Of a stretch of DNA of 64,000 nucleotides, positions 49,310 through 60,620 are shown one piece after another; the stretch's first letter is position 1; every line of letters begins with the position of its first letter. Location of the stretch: assembly GCA_022747635.1 (NCBI GenBank), contig JAKTNV010000193.1, positions 279,001-343,000 of the forward strand, written 5' to 3'. The notes beneath the pieces are model-generated. The model had not been told where the DNA came from. It saw only the letters and a program-made list of their open reading frames with translations, and made no database searches. A program made the position numbers and the translations under genes. The DNA comes from Hetaerina americana (taxonomy: Eukaryota > Arthropoda > Insecta > Odonata > Calopterygidae).

Positions 49310-49690
49310 GGGGTTGGGGGGAACTGACCGTGCAAAAAAGCGGGGCAGGGAAGAAGTGTGGATCGAGGGCGGACGGCCTCGGGGGAGAATGGGAATGGGA
49401 GGGAGTGCGGGGAAGAGTAATCGCGTGAAGAAGCTCCGTCAGTCTCCGAAAGCGGATCCATGTACGCCAGTTCCACTCTCCACCCCACCCTCCCGGACGC
49501 ACACAGACACACACACAAACACCTGCACTGCAAGACCTACCTCTCTCTCCCTCGCCCAGTCCATCTTGTGGTCCAGCAATGCAGAGTCTACTACCGTGCT
49601 TTTCTCGCCTCCGTAACGGTAATCCCTGCATATCTCTCCCCTTCTTTCGCTCCCTCTCTCTCAACACACATGCACACATACATACACCGG
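49310..49690. other. GA-to-CT switch island with CA tract
   Basis: G/GA-rich to about 49440, then C/CT-rich with a CACACA tract near 49498-49520. Confidence 0.55.
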
Positions 49691-51195
49691 CGTTGATACT
49701 CTCGGGGATGTAGCGGAATAATTGAAAAAAAAGAGGAGCATTGCGAAGCGAATTCCGCAACTTCGCACCCGTCGCCGGGAGGTTAGTGAGCGGGAAGCCG
49801 CGCGATGTGCTCACTCGGTGATTTCCGCGAGCTATTTTCTTGGGGAAGTCGTTTCAGACAGGTGACCGACGATTAGGACGAGGGAGAGGTATTTAGATAA
49901 GCCTCTGTTGGTCTCCGCTTTTAGCAATCTCCCCGACGCTCATTACAAAGATCCCACCGTTGTTGCCTTCCGTCATGATGTGAGTTTTTTTCCCGCGAGA
50001 GAAAAACTAAGCGGACAGTGCGATCCGGAAGATAAAGGCAAACACCGCATTGTAACCTGAGATGAGAACCATCAAAGAAGCTAGGAGATATACCTTATAA
50101 GAGCAGGCGTTGCCCTCAATTTTTCGCCGTAGTCCTGTTGAGTCATGTCTGCTCGTTGTTCGCTTTTTGAATCGACGAGTGGTCGTTCTTTTTTAAGAAG
50201 ATAAAAGTATTCCTTCTTCCTGGTGTAATCCTCGAGGACAGGTGTCTGAGGAAACATATGCGGTATCTTCCAACAATATCAATAAATAAACCTCTGAGAA
50301 AGAATGGTTTTGTGATCGTCATGATTGCTTACACGTTAGCCTGTCTCGGTCATCGATGTCTCTAGGGCATTAACCTTTCGCCAATTTATTATGAAGAAAT
50401 CTACGTAGTTTATTCGTGCATATACTCATTCTTCTAACGCTGTTATTGAATGGAGAAGAGTTGGAACAATTGATTTTAATCCCAGAGATTAACTCAGAAT
50501 TTAGTATAATGCTTTCTTTATCGCACATAGATTTTTATAACCAATATGTACAATATAGTATATATTTAACAGCAAGCGACTGGAACTAATACAGAGAGAT
50601 TCCTCTATAGTACTCAACTGCGGTAAAGAAACCCAACGCCGCGCCATCAAAGGAGGCTGGGCCTTTAGTATACCTTCATTAGAATTATAACTTTTGACGA
50701 GACAACAGTTCATTTTTGCATCGATTATGTCGAAGAAAAGCTGCTACTTTAGAATATTTCAAGGCTGTTGATTACATGCTATTTCCAATACATAGTCCAT
50801 GTGATACAAATGAGAAAAAACGTAGGCTACCATTGATCCACTCCTCTTTTTTTAGAAAAATTAAAATTTCGCAGTCCCTTTCCTACTCAATCTAACGCAT
50901 AATATTGATTGTTTCGAAGCTCTTATTTGAATAATTCCTCACAGGAGAGCTTTTTTGCACAATTTATAGTTTCCATTGAAGGTTATTACTGTTATCCGAT
51001 TACTACTATCGGGGATTTATGCGCGGCAACTCAAAATAAAATATCATATTCTTAATTATTGAGATTAACATGATGCTATTTATGAACCTCATGAAAATTT
51101 CTTCGATCACAGAATGCAAATCCAAAATTATTTCTTTGAAAGCATAAGTAAAACTTGTTGTCTCAGGCGTAACTTTATGGAATTTGCATAACATA

Positions 51196-51276
51196 TTGAA
51201 ATGTAATGAAATAATTGACTTTGTAATTCGACACACTTAACAGAATTGCAAAGTCAATTATTTCATTACATTTCAA
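51196..51276. repeat. Quasi-palindrome, 34-bp arms, flanked by 12-bp direct repeats
   Basis: Arms 51196-51229 and 51243-51276 are inverted copies with a single mismatch and a 13-nt loop. The 12-mer CATAAGTAAAAC occurs at 51277-51288, directly after the right arm, and again at 51143-51154 upstream. The direct-repeat-plus-inversion layout is what replication template switching can leave behind. A foldback insertion with a target duplication is less likely, because the upstream copy lies 41 bp before the left arm. Confidence 0.7.
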
Positions 51277-51771
51277 CATAAGTAAAACGCTCCTCAGAAC
51301 TTGTACTCATCGATGATCAACTAGAAAAAAAGGCAGAAATGGCATCGGCAAAAAGACAACTGCCAGAGATTTGAGGCTGAAGTTCCATGAACAGCTATGA
51401 AGTGAAACTCAAGCAGAAAAAGACAATTGTCTTCATAAGTGTTTGCTTACGCTATACTATATGTCATTAAAGGGGTGACAGTAGGGAGGGAACTAACGGA
51501 TAGGATTCACAAATCGAGGCTGTGAACTACACTCCATAATGCATTTACTTTAATTATATTTGACTGGAGATGACAGCAAAAATAAAAGAATATGCTAAGC
51601 GGTTTACATTCGACTACAAACAATAATCAAAATCTTTTATTAAGAGAACTTTTAGGTCAATTTAGGAGTTCTGTCGGCTCATGCTCCTCCGCTAAATTAC
51701 AAACCAGACAATGACGACCAATCGTTACGGGCGATACTAATCTCGCACCAATCATAATTTCTCATACGATT

Positions 51772-51802
51772 ATGATCACGATGTAGAATAAATCGTGATC
51801 AT
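51772..51802. repeat. 11-bp inverted repeat, 9-nt loop
   Basis: ATGATCACGAT at 51772-51782 and ATCGTGATCAT at 51792-51802 are perfect inverted copies. It could form a small hairpin or be a dimeric protein site. No neighbouring gene is recognised. Confidence 0.55.
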
Positions 51803-53099
51803 TTGATTTTACCTAGAATAATTTTCAACCAATGATTGCTATAATAATTTAAAGAGAAGGCTTAATTATTACTAATATGTGTATAATTTCATTGCAATAA
51901 GAAATTTTTATGATACGCACGTATGCATTTAATTTACAAGCCTAGGGTATAAAATGGATAAATATTGCTAACGTAAGTACTAAGACATAAAACTGTAAAA
52001 GTACACAATGAAAGTCGCTGCTATCGAATTTGGGTAGAAACTCAATTTAAAGTAGAAAAATACGAAGCATCTCACTTTTTTCATGTCAAGGATTTGAGCA
52101 TAATTCTTTCGAGTCATTTTTTTTCTCAGTTGAAACTTTCGAGAGTTGCTACCGTTAATGCCACGAGCATGAATTAATGATTTTTTTCTGTTCATCTTGT
52201 TGCATTTGCTCCAATTGGTCGCCATCTTATTTAATAGAATAACGACAACAAGTATGAGCCGTTTGTCCCATGCCATCATTATTAGAACACCACACTTGAT
52301 ACTATTTGTGTTAACGTCAATGTTATCTGCTATTGCGATATAAACCACCATAAATACTTTTCTCTTTTGTACGCAGAAGTTTTGCTTTGATTAAGTCGTC
52401 AAAACCTCGTATATAGAAGAAAATTCTATGAATTTATAAAAGCAGGCTTCAATTCATGGTTTTTTATGAACCTTAACCCGATGCGTGGAATGGTGTATCT
52501 ATATTAATTAAAACACAATGTGAAAGTAGTTGAAAGGACATTACTTAGGCAGCACAGGTTACGTGCGCAAAAGACGGTTTGAATACTTCGTTTGTATAAA
52601 AATAATAAACGAAAAAAACAAGTAACTGGCGTAGTTAAAAAAAATGTTTTGATAATTGTATATCTATTGAATCCTTTTTGCTAAATGATTAATCCGGAGA
52701 AAGAAATTCGTCGCGCACACTAGAGCAAAAATTAACTATCATAGCCTATAATTCCTATTGGTTATTTTTACTTCCACAACAACGAAAACAAAATTATAAT
52801 AGACCATGCAATCAGCCATGGCAAATGATTTCATTTCATACATATTTACCACCGGAATCATGTAATGCATTTACAAAGTTAAAGGGAATAGAAATGGCTT
52901 CATCTCTGTTTTACAACATTCTTCTTTTCAATGTAATATTTCTAATAATGATATCTCGTGCCAGAATTAAGAAATTAAACTTCCTCTTTTCACGGCACAT
53001 TTCGTTTCCCTGTTTCAATGAGTAGCTTATACTTCGTGATGCAAACTGAGAATATTTATGAAGTGCAGTAGAAGTGTGTCCCTCACGTACGCAGTCTTC

Positions 53100-53102
<3 letters not shown>

Positions 53103-53165
<63 letters not shown>
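53103..53165. repeat. (AT)n microsatellite
   Basis: About 31 AT units, followed to about 53231 by mixed AC and TA repeats. Confidence 0.95.
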
Positions 53166-53167
<2 letters not shown>

Positions 53168-53489
53168 AATACACACACATACGTGTATATACATATAAAT
53201 ATATTATATACATATTACACACACACACATAAGTATATTATTTTTTTGTCTTCACATTTTTTGGCGTACCAGAGATCACGCAAAGCATATAAAAAACCCG
53301 ATACCGTCACCGTGATTTAAGGATCCCAAGTCCGGTTTCAAAGGCTTTTGGGAAGCTTTCCGTGCGCCGTGGAACCACAGCACACAGAGCTGCCTTCAGA
53401 TCACGGGGAGGTTTATGATGTCCATTTGGCGGATTTAAATTGCATTTTTAACAGCTCAAATGGCCTGCGTTAATATTTCGATAATTTAC

Positions 53490-53730
53490 GAGAGGGGGAA
53501 GGAATATGTATTCCTCCCCGAGTAGGGACAACATCATCCGCCGCCCTTTTTCCTTCTCTCCCAGTCCATCCCCCACCTCTTTGCTCCTTAACCCCCTCTC
53601 TTTAGCCCTCCCACCACCATCCGAGGATTTCTAATCTTGCCACGAGACTCACGCGTCCAATAACTCACTTGATCAGAGAGAGAGAGAGGGCGGGGTGCGG
53701 GTGAAGGAGGGAGTAAGATCATAAGGAAGG
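53490..53730. other. CT-to-GA island (opposite order)
   Basis: CT-rich at 53540-53620, followed by GA-rich at 53675-53715, the reverse of the other switch islands. Confidence 0.5.
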
Positions 53731-54604
53731 CCAAAGTCTCTCTCAGGGAGATATCCTCATCCGCCAAGCACTCACAAAAGGATGGGGATGCGCACCGTGT
53801 TTCCAAACGGCTCGACGTAGTCTTTGCTGGTACGACTACATTTCTAATAGCCTGCAGTAAATTCAACTACTCTCAATAGTTGTAGTGAAACAAATTGGGA
53901 CGCCCGAGAAGGGTTCCTCAGGCTCTGCTAAGAATCCATAAAAATTTGAAACAATCTTTCCGATATTGGAAAGAGACCCAGAAGGAAGAAGAAGATTAAG
54001 ATGTTTTGAGAAATAGTGGGAAAAAATGGAGGAGGGTGCGAAAAAATCTGAGGCAAGAATTTTCAAGTGTTAAGAAAAACCGCCCGGTTAGTTACGAATT
54101 GTAAAGAGCTATCACATAGCCATCTAAAAAAATCTGTGATGGGAACCTCTAAATACAGATAGATTACATGAATGATCTGAAGTATTGAGTAATAAAAAAT
54201 TGCATGCACTTTATGCAGACCTGATGGGCATTCATAACTAAGCTATATCGACAGGAAAGAACACAACGAGAATTTTAGGCACAAGAAATCATCGCAACAT
54301 ACTCGCGATCAAAACAGTGACAAACAGCACTTAAAGCCATAATACAGCCAGAATAACCCGAAAATAAAATGTTACGCAATGCTTCTATTTTAAATACAAA
54401 TAAATCATTAAGTTCCTTACTTTCTGGCGACTTAACACCCTCTGCCCCACACCCTGGAATTGGCGGTCGTTGGGCACCATTCTTCGGAATGATGTGGATG
54501 AGAAACGGTTTTAATCACGGGAATGCATTGTTCTTCGGTCAAGGGCTTGGTGGCAGTTCGACTTCGAAGCGACCTTCGCCTGAAAACTGCGGCCGGTCAA
54601 CCTG

Positions 54605-54690
54605 CTCGATTCCCTCATCGCTCAGCCAGTTGAAGGTTGATCGAGAACCGACGAGAGTGGGGTTCAAACCCCAGGGCCGGCGGCGTCGCG
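54605..54690 (+). mobile_element. Possible tRNA-derived SINE head
   Basis: The A-box-like GCTCAGCCAGTTGAAGG and the B-box-like GGGGTTCAAACCCC (54659-54672) stand at roughly tRNA spacing. The T-loop is one base short and the surroundings are GC-rich, so this could be chance. Confidence 0.3.
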
Positions 54691-56710
54691 TCGGGGTGAA
54701 ATTCCGCGTGCTTACTGTCGCTCGGTATGCTCATCATTTCGCACGCGCCGTCTTCTTGGCGTGGCGTCTCGAGACCTTGGGCGCTCTCACCCACCCCGAG
54801 TCAAGACGGCGGCCGGCCATTCCTTTCCTTCCCCCTCGCTCATAAATCTCCACCCTCTCCCTCTAACTCTCGCCACCTACACACTCCGATTGTTCGCGGA
54901 GGGTGTGATGTTCAAAGAGAAACGATAGAAAATTTTCCTTCGCCTTTGTTTTGATGACAAGTGCAAGCTCGGTTGTTATGTCAAACGGATCTTCGCCACT
55001 TAAACATTGATTCTTGGAGGATGGGGGCGGGGTCATTAACCCTTTCTTAGCATGTTAAAATTAGCACAAATTACCCCGTAAATCACGGCAACAGGTCTAC
55101 AAAAGTTACACATTTATATTATATGAACGTAATCGCAATTAATATCGGGAATACCCTTCCGACATCCAGAGTAACATGCTATAATATTAATAAATGTGAA
55201 CATAAACCTATTCAGCAATACAAGACAGAATCACATCGTATTCGTTTCCTAACGGATTTGAAGATATTTTTTGAACGAATGAAATTAAAATGCAATACTC
55301 TAAATCTTTAAATTACCTTCCCCTAAAGCAAGTTCGGAGTCTTCTCATTGTTTGTCTTAGTGGTTCCTCTCTTGACGTGTCACGAGGTTTTTTCGAATAT
55401 CTATTGGAAAGATATGTCGTGGACGGATTTCTGGTTCTTCCTCTGTTCGGCGTAGGCTGACGCTGCTGTTTGTGATCGCAAGTACCCACCATGACGGGCC
55501 GTAGAGATTTCAATGGAAGTTTCAAGGACAGGAAGCTCATAAATCAGTGCATAAAGTATACACAGAGCATCATGATCATACTTAGGGGATACATAATTCA
55601 TACCGATGCTCTCACAATAGCGCATGCATTTTGGTGCCGGTTTAAGATGAAAAAATTCGCGACGGCATTGCATTGTTACTTTTCGAATAAACTAATGTCG
55701 TTAACTGTGGAAAATGAGATGAAAAGCAAACTTGATACGAAAATATTGACAGAGGCTTTAAGGAAGATTTATATTTGCATTTTTCTTTTGACAACTTAGA
55801 GAATTTTAAAGACGCACTGTGGAAATTTGCATGTGCCCTACAGTTTGATTAGTCATTCGTGGCGTTTGTCCGATTGAGGTCTCATTCGTGATTATTAAAA
55901 CGCTTACGAAAAAGCTCCGATTCATGCGCTGCATGCAACACGCTGACTGTAGCGGATGAGAAGGAGTGGTATGCATTTTTTTCATTTCCTCTATGAAGGG
56001 GCACATGTATGGCAAAACTCAATTAAAAGCTTCGATGAGAAGACAACACCGCTAGCGTCGCAGCAGGAACTGAAGTCGGTTTGTCTTAAATGAGCACGAA
56101 TAGGCGGCGGATAAGAGGGAGCACAGAATATACGTATTTACAGTCGTATGTGTCCGATGCTATCACCTTGTTTCTACACCCCACTTAAATGAGCCCTCTT
56201 TGAAGTGATGAAATCAAAAGCATGCCCAGCGAGGGAATTTTAAAAAATTGGAGTCATTAACGCCGCGGTCTAGCCTGTGATTGTAATTCCTCGGAAAAGG
56301 TTTTCATTTAGTGGAGCAACAGGTAACTAATCCTCTTTGAGTGGCGTTTAATCGATCCAACGCCGGGAAATAAAATTCTGTGATAATACCTGGAAGCCTT
56401 TATTCTGTGAAAAATTGAAGTCCGATTACCACTGCTCTACATAATAATGAGGTACGATACTGGGGTCTAAATAACTGTGTGTGTTACGAATGTATTTTTT
56501 TTCAAACGAGTACTATTCTCATGAAACACATTGCACACCTATATCATATAAATACTGATTTATTTCTTTTGTCTCCTTTTCATCCGTTCGTTTTGATTTA
56601 ATATGAAGACACATTGCCATGTTTGTAATAATGCTTTCCCCTCACTCATGCAGAAATTAGTAAATTTTTAGTGTAGGAAGGTAAATGTAAAACAAGTACT
56701 TATACAGTCA

Positions 56711-56790
56711 GAATTCGAACCAACAACTTTCCATCTCTTAATGGAAGATAGACCTCAGTATATCACATTAAACTGATGGAAAAACTTGAA
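56711..56790 (-). mobile_element. Possible tRNA pseudogene or SINE head, minus strand
   Basis: The minus strand reads GTGATATACTGAGG (A box), a TCTTCCATTAAGAGA anticodon-stem-like dyad, then TTGGTTCGAATTC (B box, 56711-56721). The T-stem and acceptor stem are not closed, so no functional tRNA is called. Confidence 0.35.
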
Positions 56791-56984
56791 AATATTCACA
56801 AAAGATTAAATGCCACCCATGCCACGAGCGAAAACAATAATTGATAAAATATCTGAATTTAAAACTGCCCTAGACGAAGGCGTTTATCGTTTCTCTTGCT
56901 ACTCCTTGGAAGAGATATCGTTTTTATTTAAAAATGATCCGAAAACGGGCAAAGCGCTTTGGCCTTTTATATCGGATTATAAAC

Positions 56985-57080
56985 GTGAAATACCAACAAT
57001 GACAATCACAAACACCCAACCCATGGGTGCACGAAAACCCACCTACACGGGATTCGAACCCGTGACCTCTGTTCAGTGGA
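56985..57080 (-). mobile_element. tRNA-derived SINE head, minus strand
   Basis: On the minus strand the T-arm ACGGG, loop TTCGAAT, CCCGT (57047-57063) contains a perfect B box. It is followed by a tail with GTGCACCCATGGGTTGGGTG and GTGATTGTC, which resembles tails of insect SINEs. No good A box lies upstream before the plus-strand SINE begins, so the copy is probably 5'-truncated or was interrupted by its neighbour. Confidence 0.55.
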
Positions 57081-57084
57081 GATC

Positions 57085-57385
57085 GGGATGGTGCGGTGGC
57101 TCAGATTAGTGGTTCAGATCGAGAGGGCCCGGGTTCGAATCCCGGCGATGTTGAATATTTTTCAGTGGTATCTCGATCCCTACTTGAGGTGCTTTGTGGA
57201 GGGCACTTTGAGTGAGTACGATGTCCGTCGGATTAGACGTTAAACTGGAGACCCCTTGGCACGTTTCGATAAGAGTGGGCAAATGCCGGCGCCGGGTTTC
57301 CTTCCACCCTTCCTTTCCCATCCATCCATAATGGCGCAAATGATCTTAGCTTTCGGTCGTCTCCCATTAAAACTACTGCTACTAT
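57085..57385 (+). mobile_element. tRNA-derived SINE, plus strand
   Basis: The head reads GGTGCGGTGGCTCAG (A-box region) and then GGTTCGAATCC at 57132-57142 (B box). A perfect tRNA T-arm is visible: CCGGG, loop TTCGAAT, CCCGG (57129-57145). The 5' and 3' acceptor strands do not pair, so it is not a functional tRNA. A unique tail follows (GACGTTAAACTGG, AATGGCGCAAATGA), which I take to end near 57385. It would be transcribed by RNA polymerase III. It meets a second SINE head of opposite orientation at about 57080. Confidence 0.7.
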
Positions 57386-57839
57386 GGTTAGCAAGAGGTG
57401 TTCCGCCACCAGGACCAGCAATTGTCTTCACGTTGAGAACAGTACATGAATTCAGAATGGTTCAACTGTTAAGTCGGTGAGATCCTCTTTCGGCAACCTT
57501 CCCTAGTTTCTTCCCTTCTCATCGGATCTAATTCATGCTACTCGAACCCTGTCTTCTCCATTCTTATTTTTCGCCCCGACTATTGACGAATCATCTAACA
57601 TACGTGACTGCCAATGTATCTCACGCGAACTGACCCTGCTACGGATCTTGGCGGTTTCATAAGCACGAAGGCTGGGACGCGTATCCAACAGTTTATACGT
57701 GCGTTGAAAACGCAAACACTTTTAACGTGGGTCCATGCAAGGGCGCGAGAATGATAACGCAAGCGTCTCCGTCGGAAAGTTTTTAGTACGCGTTCTTCCT
57801 CTGCCCCGTCTCAAGCGTCAATGCTATCGACATCCTCCC

Positions 57840-58570
57840 ACCGCCGTCGCGAAGGGTGTTACACGCGCCGGGAGTGAGTGACACAAGCGGGGTCGGGTGT
57901 GGACGGAGGAGTATTGCCTCTCTCAGCCCACTCGCTCCCGCCACTCATTCCCCATTGTCTCCTCCTCCCCCACTCCACTTCACTCCTCCCTCTCATTTTC
58001 CGCCTCCTCAGTCGGCTCGCTGTCTGGGACTTCCAGGTCCAGTTCCCTCCAACAAACCCCTCGGCCTTCCAACTCCATCCCACACCTCGCAACATACCCC
58101 CCACTCCTCCTCCTTTCCCTACCCTCCCCCCGCCTCACAACCCTCCAGCCATGTACAACCTACCTACTACCTGCCTCCCTCTGCCTCTCCTCCGGCCCTT
58201 CCTCGCCAACCCTTCCCGCTTCCACCACCCCACCCCTTTCCACCGCCGGCGACCCCTCCCTTGCCTCCCCCCTCCCGTCCCTCACGCGTCGCGCCCTCCG
58301 CCTCTATCCTGCCCATCTTGTCCCACCTTCATTCCCTCCTTCCTTATTTACTCTGTGCCGAGCAGGTTTTTCGCGCTGCTCGCAAAGCGCCTCGCCATCG
58401 CCCCGCGTTAAGCTCCTTCCCCTCACTCCCGTCTTCTCCCACCCCCCATCGCCCGCCCTTACGTTTCTCTCTTCGCGTCCACTCTCTCTCTCTCTCGTTT
58501 CTCCCCCGCCTGCCCACGTCCCATCGCCCTTCGTCGTCGCCTTTCCCCCGCTCCCATTCTTCCATTCGCT
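57840..58570. other. Long pyrimidine-rich GC island
   Basis: CT/CCC-rich for about 700 bp on the plus strand. All three plus frames are open for long spans and give Pro/Ser/Leu-rich text (up to 348 codons from 57856). That pattern is expected from composition, so no gene is called. Confidence 0.6.
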
Positions 58571-60339
58571 TTATCCGTGAGTTTCTCTCGTTCGTTACGG
58601 CTCTCGTTCGTTCTATTAGTATTAACGGTCGTCTCTTAGATATGGTAGTCTCTAAGGTGTGCGTTCCGCGTCAAAAATTCATACGCAGGAGAGATTTCTG
58701 GAGACGTTGGGAGACGATTATTAATACGGGACCCAAGGTCTCCTCTTTTTCCTCTTTTGGCTCGCGTTTTCCTCCTCCCTTCAGTATTTATTTCCCTGCA
58801 GTCGGGATGGAGGATTTTCGGGATGGTGTGTTAAGAAGGCACGTTGGGAGTATTAAAACGAACCCGAACGGAATACATTTGGAAATTAATTGCCCACGCT
58901 AAAAAAAATATATAAGTTTTTCAACCAAAGGAAAATCCAGTGTATAAAAAATGGAAAACATTTGTTTAAGTGACCTCGCAAAAAATGTTCATGAATTCGT
59001 GGGATAATGTTAAGTTTCCGGGTGGATCACCTCCGAAAGCAGCAACCTGCACCGTGCAATGGACAAGGTTTATTTCGCTTTGCAAGAGTCAAGCAGTGAC
59101 GGCAAAACAAGAGAAAGTCATTGTTAATTTTGCGGGAGAGGACGGACCTCCCCCGTTCCTTAAATGGCCCGTTCTTTTTTAGAGCTACGATAAAGTCAAC
59201 AACCGCATTTCGAAAGTCTCTCCGTACTCAGGATGAGCTACAAACCTTTCTCCTTTTAATGCAATGTAATGGTCTCCGCCGTATTTACTTCCCCTCGACT
59301 CAGTTCCCCGTCACCCCCTCCTTCCCTGAATATTCCTCTCTGTTCCCGTTCTCATCTTATTCATTCATGCGACCTCTTGCCATCCATTCAAATCCCTCCT
59401 CGCTTTGCCCTCCCCCCCCCATCGCCCAGTTTGACCCAGATCATTGACCGGACGGGGAGAAAATAAAGCAACACGTTCCTATTTTTTGGGGAGAGAAAAA
59501 TCTTGGGACAAATTACCCTCAAGTGCCGTTTAATACGGTGTAGTTCACGCAGTAACGCAACCAGTTTCGGTGGTTAGTACCAGCGGTCATTTAAGACCTC
59601 ACGAAGGAAACTGTGGAAGCTTGCAGGGGACTGCTGCCATTGATGTTTTTCGCGAATTGATGCCAAGCATAAACGGTCATTAACTTCCAATTTGACGCCG
59701 GAGGGCTTCACGCAGGTATGGCCAGGAATGCCGCGCACAGCGTAAAAGGTATTGTAACGTGGTGTTGGAGAGGAGACTTCTGGAGGCCAATACCATTTGG
59801 ATTCTGTAAAATCAAATCATGTGGAATGAATACAATTCTGCAACTGTGATAAATGACTCCGTATTTTCGCGTATACATGTCGTGTCTTGATTAAAATTAA
59901 CGAATTTTCAGCGTAACTGAAAGCTAAATAATTTTCCTGAACTCTCTAGCTCCTGATTCGCACTTGTTCGACAATTTTTCTCACCCGCAATTGTGCCATC
60001 ACATTCATAGTCCGAACAAAATTTTAAAATTTAGAATACTATTATCTACCAGGTGTATTGACTTTCGAGTACGACTCGTACATGAGTCCATTTCGTAAGT
60101 TAAGTAACTTATTTTTTCTTCACGGCTAATATCTGATGACATTAGGTGCGTTTATTTCATTCTCTTCTTCACCCATGTTTTGCCGGATTCCTTTCCTCTC
60201 TCGTATCCCTTTTCTATAGGAGAAATATCTCAGAGGTCATTCAGATATAAATCTGCTATTTAAGACAGTTTTTTGAATCCTCTGCCACCTCTATGATTTT
60301 TCTTATCTTTCCATTTGAGTAGACATAAGACCAAAACGT
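58571..60339. other. Unassigned
   Basis: A CT-rich stretch at about 59325-59440. Otherwise no structure seen. Confidence 0.45.
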
Positions 60340-60620
60340 GGATCACGGTATTCAAGGAGTAGAGCGTTGGATTACTAACTGGAGGGCCCGGGTTTGATTC
60401 TCCGGCAAGCCTCTCTGGGTACCTGCAGCTGAACCTAAACTGTGTGATTTTTTGGGTACCAGATCTTCCTGGGAAATTATAACCGGCACAGGAAAAGGAA
60501 CTTGCCCCTCTACCCCGATGTGTGAATTTCACACACCGTTCAGCTTAGTACTGAGTGAACTCATCCATCACCTACCAAACCGACCTTTGGGTTGATTACT
60601 GTGTTTATGGTTTTTAAGAC
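60340..60620 (+). mobile_element. tRNA-derived SINE, plus strand
   Basis: The A-box-like GTAGAGCGTTGGATTAC (about 60359-60375) is followed by B-box-like GGGTTTGATTCTCC (60390-60403) at tRNA spacing. A body of about 200 bp follows, ending ACCAAACCGACCTTTGGG, TTGATTACTGTG at about 60604. A similar 3' segment occurs at 45115-45147, supporting a dispersed family. Confidence 0.6.

Larger units (their letters stand above)
49700..53102. other. Unassigned except palindromes
   Basis: Contains the palindromes at 51.2 and 51.78 kb. The minus ORF 51980-52351 (123 codons) has one hydrophobic stretch but no recognisable domain. Confidence 0.45.

Noticed and set aside
51980..52351. 123-codon minus ORF with a hydrophobic stretch
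   Set aside because: AT-rich codons (Ile, Asn, Lys, Phe) give such text by chance. No family match.
57085..57150. Functional tRNA gene
   Set aside because: The T-arm is perfect, but acceptor strands do not pair and the sequence runs on into a SINE body.
26390..57350. Shared 14-mer AATGGCGCAAATGA at about 26.4 kb and in the 57-kb SINE tail
   Set aside because: Flanks do not align, so chance is sufficient explanation.
57856..58902. 348-codon plus-strand ORF
   Set aside because: It lies in a 700-bp pyrimidine-rich island where all three plus frames are open. The product is Pro/Ser/Leu-rich low complexity with no domain.
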